Origin: JAAELZ01 sp965223465
GTDB lineage: Bacteria; Pseudomonadota; Gammaproteobacteria; Arenicellales; Poriferihabitantaceae
Assembly: GCA_965223465.1 (NCBI GenBank)
Contig: OZ245025.1
Span: forward strand, 2,852,001 to 2,916,000
Direction: 5' to 3'
Length of the DNA stretch: 64,000 nt
Shown: positions 1 through 8,945 of the stretch, one piece after another
How positions within the stretch are numbered: position 1 is the first letter of the stretch
Layout: each line of letters begins with the position of its first letter
The notes under the pieces: generated by a model
The model's database searches: none
Told to the model about the DNA's origin: nothing
What the model saw: the letters and a program-made list of their open reading frames with translations, nothing else
Made by a program: the position numbers and the translations under genes

Positions 1-708
1 CATGAGCTCAAACGGCCCCATACGAAAACCACCCGCTTCGCGCATTATGGCGTCCAGGGTGGCTGCATCTGCAGCGTTCTCTTCGAGTAGACGTAAGGAT
101 TCTGCGTAAAATGGTCGTGCGATGCGATTAACGATAAAGCCCGGGGTCGATTTCGCTCGTACGGTCTTTTTGCCCCAGGCCTCGGCCGTCTCAGCAACAG
201 TTTGTGCTACATTCGGGTTAGTCACCAGGCCTGAGATAACTTCCACCAGCTTCATCACGGGTGCAGGATTAAAAAAATGCATTCCCACCAGATTTTCTGG
301 GCGTGCTAACGCGGCACCAATTGCGGTGACTGATATCGATGAGGTATTGGTTGCTAATATGGTTTTGTCATTGCAGATGGACTCCAGTTGCTGAAACAAT
401 TGTTGTTTGATTTCAAGATTTTCCACAATGGCTTCGATCACCAACGCAGCATCCGACATTTGTTGCAATTCTTTGCAAGGTTTAATGCGCGCGATAAGTT
501 TATTGACCTGGCTTGCAGTCATGCGACCGCGATCAACCAATTTGTTTAAGCCCTGTTTGATCCCGCTAATTCCATTGTTAACCGCTTGTTCACTTTGATC
601 ATACAGCCAAACTGGGTGTCCGTAGGCAGCTGCTACCTGCGCAATACCCGCGCCCATGGTACCCGCACCGATAACCCCAATGGTTTGGTTTTTGTTCAGC
701 GCATTCAC
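1..708 (-). CDS. paaH: 3-hydroxyacyl-CoA dehydrogenase PaaH, 3' end beyond window
   Basis: The enzyme oxidises 3-hydroxyadipyl-CoA to 3-oxoadipyl-CoA with NAD+ in lower phenylacetate catabolism. The 236 visible residues hold the whole N-terminal Rossmann domain (GAGTMG at residues 14-19), the ATNTSS segment (119-124), the catalytic-His motif GMHFFNP (His144) and the FIVNR linker motif (191-195). The C-terminal part runs off the left edge. The start is a GTG two bases after the paaG stop codon, because the nearby ATG is out of frame and meets a stop at once. It is the third gene of the leftward paaF-paaG-paaH unit. The family is certain. The Paa assignment rests on context, since fatty-acid dehydrogenases look alike. 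Confidence 0.9.
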   Translation of the reverse strand, partial: MNALNKNQTIGVIGAGTMGAGIAQVAAAYGHPVWLYDQSEQAVNNGISGIKQGLNKLVDRGRMTASQVNKLIARIKPCKELQQMSDAALVIEAIVENLEIKQQLFQQLESICNDKTILATNTSSISVTAIGAALARPENLVGMHFFNPAPVMKLVEVISGLVTNPNVAQTVAETAEAWGKKTVRAKSTPGFIVNRIARPFYAESLRLLEENAADAATLDAIMREAGGFRMGPFELM

Positions 709-710
709 GT

Positions 711-1508
711 TTATTTTCCGCTAAAGCTGGGGCTGCGTTTTTCTAAAAATGCAGCAACGCCTTCTTGATAATCTTGTGTCTCACCGGCAATCCCCATGAA
801 ATCCCGTTCCAGATCCAGCTGCTGATCCAGTGTATGGGTTGAAGAAACCGCCATTGCGCGTTTGATTAAGCTCAGGCCCTTGGTAGGTTGGGTAGCGAGG
901 TGATACCCGGTTTCCATAGCGGTATCCATGAGTTTTTCGTCATCAACACACCGCCAGATTAGGCCCCATTGTTCGGCCTGTTCCGCACTGATTTTCTCGC
1001 CCAGCAGGGCTAACCCCATGGCCCGTGCGCGTCCGGCTAATCTCGGTAACAACCAGGTACCACCTGAATCAGGAATGAGGCCAATTTTGCTAAATGACTG
1101 AATGAAGCTTGCAGAACGTGCGGCGAAAACGATATCGCAGCCCAATGCAATGCTTGAGCCTGCTCCCGCAGCGACGCCGTTAACTGCGCAAACGACCGGC
1201 ATTTCCAACCCGGCGATCGCTCTGACCAGTGGGTTATAATTGTTTTCCACTGAATGACTTAAATTGGGGGCTTTCCCGCTGGGAGATACTGCTCGGTCAC
1301 CCAAGTCCTGTCCCGCACAAAAACCGCGTCCTGCGCCGGTTATCAGCAAACAACGTACGCGGCTATTTGCGCGAATTTGCTTAAATGCGGATCGGATATC
1401 GGCGAACATTTCGGTATTAAAACTGTTCAGCTTTTCCGGTCGGTTGAGCGTCAAAATCGCCAGGCCTTGATCAATTTTAAAATCAATGGTGTTGAGTGTC
1501 TCTGCCAT
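711..1508 (-). CDS. paaG: 1,2-epoxyphenylacetyl-CoA isomerase PaaG
   Basis: Crotonase-fold enzyme that isomerises ring-1,2-epoxyphenylacetyl-CoA to oxepin-CoA, and also acts on a later double-bond isomer. The 265-residue product carries the FCAGQDLGDR oxyanion-hole segment typical of PaaG (residues 63-72), AVNGVAAGAGSS (108-119) and the LIPDSGGT loop, whose Asp147 corresponds to the family catalytic Asp. Unlike PaaF it lacks the two crotonase glutamates. I chose the ATG at 1508, which gives the usual family length. A TTG 18 bases upstream would overlap paaF. It begins 4 bases after the paaF stop and ends 2 bases before paaH, so the three genes are probably translated together. Confidence 0.93.
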   Translation of the reverse strand: MAETLNTIDFKIDQGLAILTLNRPEKLNSFNTEMFADIRSAFKQIRANSRVRCLLITGAGRGFCAGQDLGDRAVSPSGKAPNLSHSVENNYNPLVRAIAGLEMPVVCAVNGVAAGAGSSIALGCDIVFAARSASFIQSFSKIGLIPDSGGTWLLPRLAGRARAMGLALLGEKISAEQAEQWGLIWRCVDDEKLMDTAMETGYHLATQPTKGLSLIKRAMAVSSTHTLDQQLDLERDFMGIAGETQDYQEGVAAFLEKRSPSFSGK

Positions 1509-1512
1509 GGTT

Positions 1513-2289
1513 TTACTTGCCTTCAAATTTGGGTTTACGTTTTTGCAAGAATGCTTCGATGCCTTCTTCGCGATCTTTGCTAGCTGTCAACACGGCAAAG
1601 GCGCGGCGTTCTAGCTCCAGGCCCGCTTCCAGCGGTACCTCAAAAGCGTTCAAAATGGCTTGTTTTGCTAGTGCAGTGGCTAACGGTGACTTGGCCGCAA
1701 TGTTTTCCGCCAATTGCAATGCGCGGCCAAGCGTGCTTTCCCGTGGGCATACTTCCGCCACCAGACCAGCAGCCAGCGCTGCGTCTGCGTTTATGGGTTC
1801 TCCGCTTAGTATCATTTGCATGGCGCGTGATTTTCCAACTGTGTGCACCAAGCGCTGGGTACCACCGGCACCGGGAATAATGCCCAAATTAATCTCGGGT
1901 TGTCCGATCAAGGCGTTATCGCCTGCGATCACCACATCACAATGCATCATGAGCTCACAACCCCCTCCCAGCGCATAGCCATTGACCGCCGCGACCAAGG
2001 GTTTGGGGAAGCATCGAATGGCCTTCCAATACTCTGCCCGTGGGTTTGATAAGCTGCTGACCGGATCAAGCGCTTGCATCTCTTTGATGTCCGCGCCTGC
2101 TGCGAAAACACTCTCGCTGCCGCTCATCACCACGCAGCGTATATCATCATCTTTTTGGGCTTGGTGGAGCGCGTCAGCGATTTCAGCCAAAGTCTGATTT
2201 CTTAACGCATTGCGCGCCTTTACTCTGCTCAAACGAATAAGCAATACACCGGTATGTTCGGTACTGATTTCTAAGTCGGAATAGCTCAT
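1513..2289 (-). CDS. paaF: 2,3-dehydroadipyl-CoA hydratase PaaF
   Basis: Enoyl-CoA hydratase that adds water to 2,3-dehydroadipyl-CoA before PaaH acts. The 258-residue protein is a complete crotonase: oxyanion hole AAGADIKEM (63-71), GYALGGGCEL with catalytic Glu112, and QPEINLGIIPGAGG with catalytic Glu132. Both glutamates are present, as needed for hydration, and this separates it from PaaG next door. It is the first gene of the leftward paaFGH unit and is divergent from paaY. The 125-bp region between 2290 and 2414 should hold both promoters, though I see no clear PaaX motif there. Confidence 0.92.
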   Translation of the reverse strand: MSYSDLEISTEHTGVLLIRLSRVKARNALRNQTLAEIADALHQAQKDDDIRCVVMSGSESVFAAGADIKEMQALDPVSSLSNPRAEYWKAIRCFPKPLVAAVNGYALGGGCELMMHCDVVIAGDNALIGQPEINLGIIPGAGGTQRLVHTVGKSRAMQMILSGEPINADAALAAGLVAEVCPRESTLGRALQLAENIAAKSPLATALAKQAILNAFEVPLEAGLELERRAFAVLTASKDREEGIEAFLQKRKPKFEGK

Positions 2290-2414
2290 GGTATGCGTGC
2301 TGTCGCGCTTTATTTATACGTGGGTAGGCTATTTATTCTGCAAAAAGGATACACAAATTGCAAATTTATTCGTAAAGTTGTAACATATTTTTTAAACAAC
2401 TCTCTTAATTTACC

Positions 2415-3023
2415 GTGCCCAGCTACGAAATTGACGGCATTCGACCCGTCGTAAATCCCGACGCCTATGTCCACCCCACCGCCGTATTAATTGGCGATGT
2501 GATTATCGCTGCTGGTTGTTATATCGGTCCTTGCGCGGTATTACGAGGCGATTTTGGCCCGATTCGAATTCACGCCAACGCTAACCTGCAAGATACCTGT
2601 GTGATGCATGGTTTTCCGGGTATTGAAACCGTGATCGAAGCGCACGGGCATATAGGTCATGGTGCGGTCTTACATGGGTGCGTGGTAAAAAAGCATGCCA
2701 TGGTGGGGATGAATTCAGTGCTCATGGACGAAGCTGAAATTGGTGAGTATTCGATCGTCGGAGCAATGGCGTTCGTCAAAGGTGAAGCCAAGTTTCCCCC
2801 GAGAAGTTTGATTGTAGGTTCTCCTGCCAAGCTACTGCGTCAATTGAGTGATACTGAAATTGCCTGGAAGCGTGAAGGCACTGAAGTGTATAAGCAACTG
2901 GCCAGACGCAGCCAGCGTTCGATGATCGAAACCACGCCACTTGATAAGCCGGAATCTGATCGTGGTCGAATCGAAATCGACTATCAAACCCTGGCAAGTA
3001 TTAAAAAGCAAAACTCGAAATAG
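2415..3023 (+). CDS. paaY: PaaY, gamma-carbonic-anhydrase-fold thioesterase
   Basis: A left-handed beta-helix hexapeptide-repeat protein of 202 residues. PaaY proteins act as thioesterases that relieve dead-end CoA esters in the phenylacetate pathway. The repeats run from about residue 19 to 140, and the histidines in MHGFPG, HGHIGHG and VLHG form the expected metal-binding set. The start is GTG: the following MPSYEIDGIRPVV aligns with the known PaaY N-terminus and no in-frame ATG lies nearby. No good Shine-Dalgarno sequence is visible. It is followed by paaZ after about 50 bases on the same strand and is divergent from paaF. Confidence 0.9.
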   Translation: MPSYEIDGIRPVVNPDAYVHPTAVLIGDVIIAAGCYIGPCAVLRGDFGPIRIHANANLQDTCVMHGFPGIETVIEAHGHIGHGAVLHGCVVKKHAMVGMNSVLMDEAEIGEYSIVGAMAFVKGEAKFPPRSLIVGSPAKLLRQLSDTEIAWKREGTEVYKQLARRSQRSMIETTPLDKPESDRGRIEIDYQTLASIKKQNSK

Positions 3024-3074
3024 ACGCCAGATCAAATAACCCAGGTTCAAAACCTCTCTTAGAAAACGTTTCGC

Positions 3075-5105
3075 ATGATAACACTACAAAGCTATGTCCA
3101 AGGACAATGGGTGAGCGGCTCATCCAAGCCGATTGAATTAGCCAACGCGATCAATGGTGACGCAGTAGCACAGATAAAAAATGGCGGTTTTGAGCCGGCG
3201 GACATGATTACCCATGCCCGTGAAATCGGCGGATATGAACTGCGTCGAATGACGTTTCACGAACGTGCAGTTCGGCTAAAACAATTGGCATTGTATTTAC
3301 TGGAGCATAAACAAGAGATTTATGCGCTCTCGGCAGCGACTGGCGCAACCTATGCTGATTCCTGGATGGATATCGAAGGGGGCATACAAACTCTATTTTC
3401 TTATTCCGGTACAGGGCGGCGAGAATTACCGAATGCACGCCTGATCGTCGATGGTGATGTTGAACCATTATCAAAACAGGGCACCTTTGTCGGCCAGCAT
3501 GTGCGCATGCCGTTGGAAGGTGCTGCGGTGCACATTAACGCATTTAATTTTCCGTGCTGGGGCATGCTGGAAAAGCTCGCCGTTTCCCTGCTCGCTGGTG
3601 TGCCGAGTATTGTCAAACCCGCTAGCAGCACTGCCTATGTAGCAGAACGGATGTTTCACCGCATGATTGAATCGGGTATTTTCCCGGAGGGTGCATTGCA
3701 GTTTGTCAGTGGTAGCGTGGGCGATTTATTTGATTACCTGGATTATCAGGATATCGTGACTTTTACGGGCTCGGCCAGTACCGGCCAGATGCTGAAAAGC
3801 CATCCAGCCGTGCAATCACGCTCGGTACGGTTTTTGATGGAAGCCGATTCGCTCAATGGGTCCATATTAGGGCCAGATGCGACCCCTGACAGCCCGGAAT
3901 TTGATCTGTACGTCAAACAGATCGTGAGCGAAATCAGTACCAAGTGCGGGCAGCGGTGTACCGGGATTCGGCGCGCGTTGGTGCCGACCAAATTGGCGGA
4001 TGCGATCAGCGCTGCCCTTACCACGGAGCTGGATAAGCTGGTCATCGGTGATCCGGCTAATAAAGCCGTGAATATGGGCGCGTTGGTGAATCATACCCAA
4101 CGCGAAGATGTGCGAGCGCGGGTGACCGATTTGCAGCAAGAGGCAGAAATTATTTATGGTGACCCAACGCAATGCCAAGTGCTAGACGCGAATGACCAAA
4201 GTGGTGCGTTTATGTCGCCGATTATTCTGCATTGTGCCAATCCAAAGCAAGCCACCGCGGTGCATGATGTCGAGGCATTTGGCCCGGTCACGACGCTCAT
4301 TCCTTATGAGGATACTGAAGAGATGATCCATCTGGCGAAGCGCGGGCGCGGTTCATTGGTTTCCTCCATCGCAAGTTATGATAACAACTTTGTTCGGCAA
4401 GCAGTAATGGGATTGGCGCCCCATCACGGTCGAATACTATTGCTAAATCGCGATAATGGTGCGGAATCAACGGGCCATGGCTCGCCCTTACCACGATTAG
4501 TGCATGGCGGGCCAGGACGGGCAGGCGGCGGCGAGGAAATGGGGGGCGTACGTGGAGTAGCGCACTATCTGCAAACCACTGCCCTCCAGGGCTCACCGGA
4601 TCAATTAACCGCGGTTTGTGGACAATGGATACGCGGGGCCAGTCGCAATACTGATGGTATACACCCTTTTCAAAAGCACTTTGAGAAATTGCAAATTGGC
4701 GATGCGCTGATATCCGAGGCCCGGACCATTTCCCTTGATGATATTGAATATTTTGCTGAATTTACCGGAGATAAATTTTACGCTCATATGGATGAAGTCG
4801 CTGCCAAGGCAAATCCATTTTTTGAGGATCGAGTGGCGCACGGCTACTTTATTGTGTCATTAGCGGCTGGGCTGTTTGTTGAGCCCAACCCGGGCCCGGT
4901 ATTAGCCAACTATGGCATGGATAATCTGCGCTTTATGCAACCGGTGTATGCCGGTGATGCGTTGAAGGTTGCGCTGACTTGCAAGCAGAAAACGGACCGT
5001 ATTGGTGAGACCTATGGTGAAGTGCGCTGGGATGCCGAAGTGACCAATCAGCATGATGAATTGGTTGCTTTGTACGATGTGCTCACCTTGGTTTCAAACG
5101 CATAA
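3075..5105 (+). CDS. paaZ: Bifunctional ring-opening hydrolase/dehydrogenase PaaZ
   Basis: Fusion enzyme that opens the oxepin-CoA ring with its hydratase domain and oxidises the resulting aldehyde with NADP+ to 3-oxo-5,6-dehydrosuberyl-CoA. The product has 676 residues. The aldehyde dehydrogenase domain spans about 1-525, with Glu256 (LMEADS) and nucleophile Cys295 (CGQRCTG), the same numbers as in the E. coli enzyme. The C-terminal MaoC-like hotdog domain (about 535-676) keeps the Asp566 / His571 pair in TGDKFYAH. Both halves look catalytically intact. It is the second gene of the paaYZ unit and ends well before the convergent gene at 5245. Confidence 0.96.
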   Translation: MITLQSYVQGQWVSGSSKPIELANAINGDAVAQIKNGGFEPADMITHAREIGGYELRRMTFHERAVRLKQLALYLLEHKQEIYALSAATGATYADSWMDIEGGIQTLFSYSGTGRRELPNARLIVDGDVEPLSKQGTFVGQHVRMPLEGAAVHINAFNFPCWGMLEKLAVSLLAGVPSIVKPASSTAYVAERMFHRMIESGIFPEGALQFVSGSVGDLFDYLDYQDIVTFTGSASTGQMLKSHPAVQSRSVRFLMEADSLNGSILGPDATPDSPEFDLYVKQIVSEISTKCGQRCTGIRRALVPTKLADAISAALTTELDKLVIGDPANKAVNMGALVNHTQREDVRARVTDLQQEAEIIYGDPTQCQVLDANDQSGAFMSPIILHCANPKQATAVHDVEAFGPVTTLIPYEDTEEMIHLAKRGRGSLVSSIASYDNNFVRQAVMGLAPHHGRILLLNRDNGAESTGHGSPLPRLVHGGPGRAGGGEEMGGVRGVAHYLQTTALQGSPDQLTAVCGQWIRGASRNTDGIHPFQKHFEKLQIGDALISEARTISLDDIEYFAEFTGDKFYAHMDEVAAKANPFFEDRVAHGYFIVSLAAGLFVEPNPGPVLANYGMDNLRFMQPVYAGDALKVALTCKQKTDRIGETYGEVRWDAEVTNQHDELVALYDVLTLVSNA

Positions 5106-5244
5106 TTGTTCGATCTGGGGTTTTGGCACATAATGGAATAGTTGCATAGGTTCGCGTCTATTTGGTAAAGAGTTTCTAAATGCTGTGACGCTCACTGAGC
5201 GGCAGTATCTGCCAACCGTAGCTATGCAGAGTAACAATAAGACA

Positions 5245-5658
5245 TTAAGTGCGCATTGACGGATGAACATAACGCGCATCCAGCGCATAAAATGATAGTG
5301 GTTCGGTGTGAATGACTTGTAGATCTTTGCGGTATTTCATGTATGCAAATGCGCGCATGGTACCGCCCTTTACGCGTTGGACCTCAATGGTGGTTCGGTG
5401 ATAGCCCCAATTTTGGCCAACACCTTCAATTTCATCCAATGCTACAAGAGTGGGGTTGTCTACTCGATATAGTTCACCAGTGACCTGTTTGCCCACACCG
5501 ACCTCGTCAAGCAGAACCGGCGAGTAAAACTGATTTGCGATTACCAATGGATAAGGCTCTATGCTTTTGCCGATGCATTGATAGTATTTGCCAAGTAGTT
5601 TTTGGTCGTGGTTTGGGAATCCCCGTTTGAGAGTTCCATAAATAAAAATATTTTTCAT
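5245..5658 (-). CDS. Gamma-glutamylcyclotransferase-like (AIG2/YtfP) protein
   Basis: Small 137-residue cytoplasmic protein of the gamma-glutamylcyclotransferase-like superfamily. Members release 5-oxoproline from gamma-glutamyl amines or peptides, but the substrate varies. The substrate-loop motif YGTLKRG is at residues 7-13, and the catalytic glutamate is Glu78 in LDEIEG. It lies 32 bases downstream of the paaX stop on the same strand, so it may be transcribed with the repressor. That is unusual for paa clusters and suggests either chance placement or a role in detoxifying a pathway by-product. The substrate cannot be predicted from sequence. Confidence 0.82.
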   Translation of the reverse strand: MKNIFIYGTLKRGFPNHDQKLLGKYYQCIGKSIEPYPLVIANQFYSPVLLDEVGVGKQVTGELYRVDNPTLVALDEIEGVGQNWGYHRTTIEVQRVKGGTMRAFAYMKYRKDLQVIHTEPLSFYALDARYVHPSMRT

Positions 5659-5690
5659 TATCTAGGCCAGGATGCCAATAAATATTGCTT

Positions 5691-6623
5691 TTAGATCAAA
5701 TACTTGAAGCGTTGTTGATAGCGTTTGGCAGCAGGGGTAAACGTGCCTGTTTCGTTCTGGCCGATGGTTTCGAAATAATTGCTGGATTGGGGTTCAATCG
5801 CACAGTAGATTGATGCCACGATTTGGCGCGCTTGCCGGCCAGCCCAGTCGCTTCCAAACATTAAATTGGAGCGCACAGTGTCGTGCCACAATACCCGTCG
5901 GTAATCATTAATCATCACTAATCTAATGAAAAAGCTTGGTTCGGCTTCCAGCTGACGCAGTGCTTCGCGTTGTCGGTACAGGGGTTGATACAAGCTGATA
6001 AGCTTGGTGTACGAGTGTTCCAGGTCGTCGAGTGTACAGCGATGTAGGGCGCGGCCAATGCGCTCGTACTCCAGAGGGTTACCATCAGGGTTCTGGCCAA
6101 GCATCACGGTGTAAGCATCGTTTACGTCATAAGAAGTCAACAATTGCTGAATTTCTTCGGTTGCGAAGGTTGGGTGGCCAAATACGTTTGAAGCAATGGC
6201 GCAAAATCCCTGCTTGATTAGGTGCTTTTTAAACGCATCTATTTTGGGAGTGGCCTTTGCCATGGATAATCCAATGACAAGCCGCCAGTGGCCATCCCAT
6301 TTTTCCTGTTGATAATAAATCCGTTGTTCATTGTGTTCAATTTCATCTCTCTGGCAAGCGCGGTAATAGCTTTTTCTACCTTTTTTACGGCTTCTTAGCC
6401 AACCATCTTTGGTCAGCCGAAACACAGAAGTGCGTACCAACCGTTCGTTAATGCCGAGTGGTGCCAGCAACGCTACCAGGCTACCCATCCAAATTTCGCC
6501 ACCGTGGGGGATCACGCTATCGCCAAACAGGGTCATAATCAGGTACGGCGTAGAATTTGAATCCTGTTCTAGGAAACGCTTTAGTCGTTGCTGGGCGAGT
6601 AGTTGTACGGTCTTTTGGGCCAT
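5691..6623 (-). CDS. paaX: Phenylacetate operon repressor PaaX
   Basis: Transcriptional repressor of paa genes, released by phenylacetyl-CoA. The 310-residue product matches the PaaX family in length and layout: an N-terminal winged-helix region (about 20-100, with LGINERLVRTSVFRLTKDGW as the recognition part), a central domain and a C-terminal PaaX domain. The ATG is preceded by GGAAA at proper spacing. It is divergent from paaABCDE across a 269-bp region that carries matching inverted motifs on both sides, consistent with autoregulation plus control of paaA. Confidence 0.93.
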   Translation of the reverse strand: MAQKTVQLLAQQRLKRFLEQDSNSTPYLIMTLFGDSVIPHGGEIWMGSLVALLAPLGINERLVRTSVFRLTKDGWLRSRKKGRKSYYRACQRDEIEHNEQRIYYQQEKWDGHWRLVIGLSMAKATPKIDAFKKHLIKQGFCAIASNVFGHPTFATEEIQQLLTSYDVNDAYTVMLGQNPDGNPLEYERIGRALHRCTLDDLEHSYTKLISLYQPLYRQREALRQLEAEPSFFIRLVMINDYRRVLWHDTVRSNLMFGSDWAGRQARQIVASIYCAIEPQSSNYFETIGQNETGTFTPAAKRYQQRFKYLI

Positions 6624-6684
6624 TAGGTTTCCAGGTGTTGCGTGTGCTTCGTTTTTAGCGGGTAGGCTAAAAGTTTATGCAAAG

Positions 6685-6696
6685 CATATGATACAT
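6685..6696 (-). promoter_or_regulatory. Putative PaaX operator, paaX side
   Basis: The 11-mer ATATGATACAT (6686-6696) is the exact reverse complement of the 11-mer at 6831-6841 in front of paaA. It lies about 65 bases upstream of the paaX start, a place suited to autoregulation. The match is seen directly. Binding by PaaX is inferred from position. Confidence 0.5.
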
Positions 6697-6800
6697 CATT
6701 TCCTGAAATATAGTTCCAGCAGTAACATGTTTCGATTGGCGTGGTGCACATAGCATAAACGCCAATACGACAATTTGGTCATGTAAATAACAAATTAAGC

Positions 6801-6846
6801 GATACAAAAAATATTGATTGACATGTTTTTATGTATCATATAAAGT
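6801..6846 (+). promoter_or_regulatory. paaA promoter with overlapping putative PaaX operator
   Basis: A consensus -35 hexamer TTGACA (6818-6823) is followed by TATAAA (6839-6844, 15-bp spacer) or TAAAGT (6841-6846, 17-bp spacer). An inverted repeat GATACA (6801-6806) / TGTATC (6832-6837) brackets the -35, and the ATGTATCATAT copy (6831-6841) overlaps the -10 region. A repressor bound here would block RNA polymerase. paaA begins about 45 bases downstream. Confidence 0.6.
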
Positions 6847-6892
6847 GTATTTCAATTGAGCAGACCGTAATCGACAAGCAGGCACACGCGAG

Positions 6893-7840
6893 ATGACCCA
6901 ACCTTCAGACCAGCAGGCACGATTCGACCAACGAATTGCCGACGATCAAAATATAGAACCCAAAGATTGGATGCCGGAGGCGTACCGTAAGAATTTGATA
7001 CGGCAAATTTCACAGCATGCGCATTCCGAAGTCATCGGCATGCAACCTGAGGGCAACTGGATTACGCGCGCACCTTCACTACGCCGTAAAGCGGTTTTAT
7101 TGTCCAAGGTTCAGGATGAAGGCGGGCACGGTTTATATCTCTATAGCGCCGCAGAAACTCTGGGTATCAGCCGTGAACAAATGATTGCTGCCCTGCAATC
7201 GGGTGAGGCCAAGTACGCGTCAATATTCAATTATCCCACTCAAACCTGGGCAGATGTGGGCGCCATTGGCTGGCTGGTCGATGGTGCGGCAATCGTGAAT
7301 CAGATTTCCCTGCAAAGAACCTCTTATGGGCCTTATTCAAGGGCAATGGTGCGTATTTGCAAGGAAGAGAGCTTTCACCAACGCCAGGGCTATGAAATCA
7401 TGCTGGTGCTGAGTCGTGGTAGCAAGCAACAAAAACACATGGCACAAGATGCGCTTAACCGATTCTACTGGCCATCGCTAATGATGTTTGGTCCACATGA
7501 TTCTGAATCGGCGCATTCAGCGAAATCCATGGCGTGGAAAATCAAACGCGAGACCAATGACGATTTACGTCAGAAATTTATTGATCAAACTGCGCCACAA
7601 ATCGAGTTTCTCGGTCTTGAGCACCCAGACAAAGATCTGTCATGGAACGAAGAACGCGGCCATTATGATTCCGGTGAAATTGACTGGGACGAGTTTTATA
7701 GCGTGATTAATGGTAACGGCCATTGCAATCGTCAGCGGATTGAACACCATGTACGTGCGCATGAGGAGGGCGCCTGGGTCAGAGAGGCGATGCACGCCTA
7801 TCAGGACAAGCGCAAGCACGCAGCTAAAAAAGCGGCATAA
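6893..7840 (+). CDS. paaA: Phenylacetyl-CoA epoxidase catalytic subunit PaaA
   Basis: Di-iron oxygenase subunit that inserts one oxygen atom into the aromatic ring of phenylacetyl-CoA. The 315-residue ferritin-like protein shows the carboxylate/histidine iron ligands in KVQDEGGHGLYLYSA and CKEESFHQRQGYE, the two helices that carry the ExxH-type ligands. It is the first gene of the paaABCDE operon and sits directly downstream of the promoter described above. The Shine-Dalgarno is weak (GCGAG just before the ATG). Identity is clear from both the protein and the order of the following genes. Confidence 0.96.
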   Translation: MTQPSDQQARFDQRIADDQNIEPKDWMPEAYRKNLIRQISQHAHSEVIGMQPEGNWITRAPSLRRKAVLLSKVQDEGGHGLYLYSAAETLGISREQMIAALQSGEAKYASIFNYPTQTWADVGAIGWLVDGAAIVNQISLQRTSYGPYSRAMVRICKEESFHQRQGYEIMLVLSRGSKQQKHMAQDALNRFYWPSLMMFGPHDSESAHSAKSMAWKIKRETNDDLRQKFIDQTAPQIEFLGLEHPDKDLSWNEERGHYDSGEIDWDEFYSVINGNGHCNRQRIEHHVRAHEEGAWVREAMHAYQDKRKHAAKKAA

Positions 7841-7859
7841 ACTAAAACGAGTGAAAAAT

Positions 7860-8147
7860 ATGACAAGCGATCATCTTGACCTTTTCGAAGTATTTATCCG
7901 TTCTCGACGCGGATTGGACCACAAACATGTGGGCAGCCTACACGCAGAAGATCACGCGCAAGCCCTTGAATATGCGCGAGATTGTTATACCCGTCGCAGT
8001 GAGGGGGTGAGCATATGGGTGGTCAAATCGAAGGATATCTGCGCCTCTCAGGAAGAAGATGCTGAGAGCTTTTATGACCCTTCAGATGACAAACCTTATC
8101 GGCACGCAACTTATTATCAGCTGCCTGACGAAGTTAATAGCATGTAG
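7860..8147 (+). CDS. paaB: Phenylacetyl-CoA epoxidase subunit PaaB
   Basis: Small structural subunit (95 residues) of the epoxidase, which bridges PaaAC heterodimers. The N-terminus FEVFIRSRRGLDHKHVGSLH is strongly typical of PaaB. The start is the ATG at 7860, 19 bases after the paaA stop. An open frame extends further upstream, but only inside paaA. Its place between paaA and paaC is the standard order. Confidence 0.94.
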   Translation: MTSDHLDLFEVFIRSRRGLDHKHVGSLHAEDHAQALEYARDCYTRRSEGVSIWVVKSKDICASQEEDAESFYDPSDDKPYRHATYYQLPDEVNSM

Positions 8148-8164
8148 TCAGAGGTAAATTAAAT

Positions 8165-8944
8165 ATGAGCCCTTCCACACCAGCAGCCCAACACCAACGC
8201 GCTATCCAGGCGTACGCAACCCGCCTGGGCGATGATGCGGTGGTACTCGGCCACCGACTATCTGAGTGGTGCAGCAACGGCCCCTTTTTGGAAGAAGATT
8301 TGGCGCTCGCCAATGTTTCGTTGGATTTTATTGGTCGCGCGCGCATGTTTTACAGCTATGCAGCCGAGCTGGCCGACGACGGCCGAACCGAAGATGATTT
8401 TGCTTATATGCGTAATGAGCGCGAGTTTCGTAATCTGCTGATCAATGAACTACCGCGGGGAGATTTTGCCTATTCGATGGTGCGCCAACTTTTTATCGAT
8501 GTGTATAACATGGAGTTTCTGGCAAAACTATGCCAATCGAAAGACGAGAATCTGGCGGCCATCGCGGCTAAGGCGATTAAGGAGTCGCGTTATCATCTAA
8601 GACGCAGTAAAGACTGGATATTGAGGCTGGGTGACGGTACCGAAGAAAGTCACCAGCGCACCCAGCGTGCGGTGGATTCGCTCTGGGGATATACCCATGA
8701 ATTGTTTGAATTAGATTCGATAGAGCAGGAACTGGCTGATACAGGGATTGGTGTCGATAGCGCTGAACTCAAGCCTGTTTGGCTGGAAACCATTGGCGCA
8801 ATCCTTAATGAAGCTACCCTGCGTGTACCAACAGAAGAATGGGCAGTGCGTGGTGGGCGTATGGGATACCACACCGAGAATCTAGGACATTTACTGACAG
8901 AAATGCAGTTTTTGCATCGGTCCATGCCTGGTTTGGAGTGGTGA
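8165..8944 (+). CDS. paaC: Phenylacetyl-CoA epoxidase structural subunit PaaC
   Basis: Ferritin-like partner of PaaA, 259 residues, close to the usual length of about 250. It forms the stable AC core of the epoxidase but in known members has no catalytic iron centre. Typical segments are LGDDAVVLGHRLSEWC (near 19-34), the helix with FLEEDLALANVSLD, and the C-terminal GRMGYHTENLGHLLTEMQ. It starts 17 bases after paaB and ends one base before the paaD start, so translation is probably coupled. Confidence 0.95.
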   Translation: MSPSTPAAQHQRAIQAYATRLGDDAVVLGHRLSEWCSNGPFLEEDLALANVSLDFIGRARMFYSYAAELADDGRTEDDFAYMRNEREFRNLLINELPRGDFAYSMVRQLFIDVYNMEFLAKLCQSKDENLAAIAAKAIKESRYHLRRSKDWILRLGDGTEESHQRTQRAVDSLWGYTHELFELDSIEQELADTGIGVDSAELKPVWLETIGAILNEATLRVPTEEWAVRGGRMGYHTENLGHLLTEMQFLHRSMPGLEW

Positions 8945-8945
8945 T

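Noticed and set aside
2290..2414. PaaX operator between paaF and paaY
   Set aside because: Only GGATACACA resembles the motif, too weak beside the exact copies at paaX and paaA.
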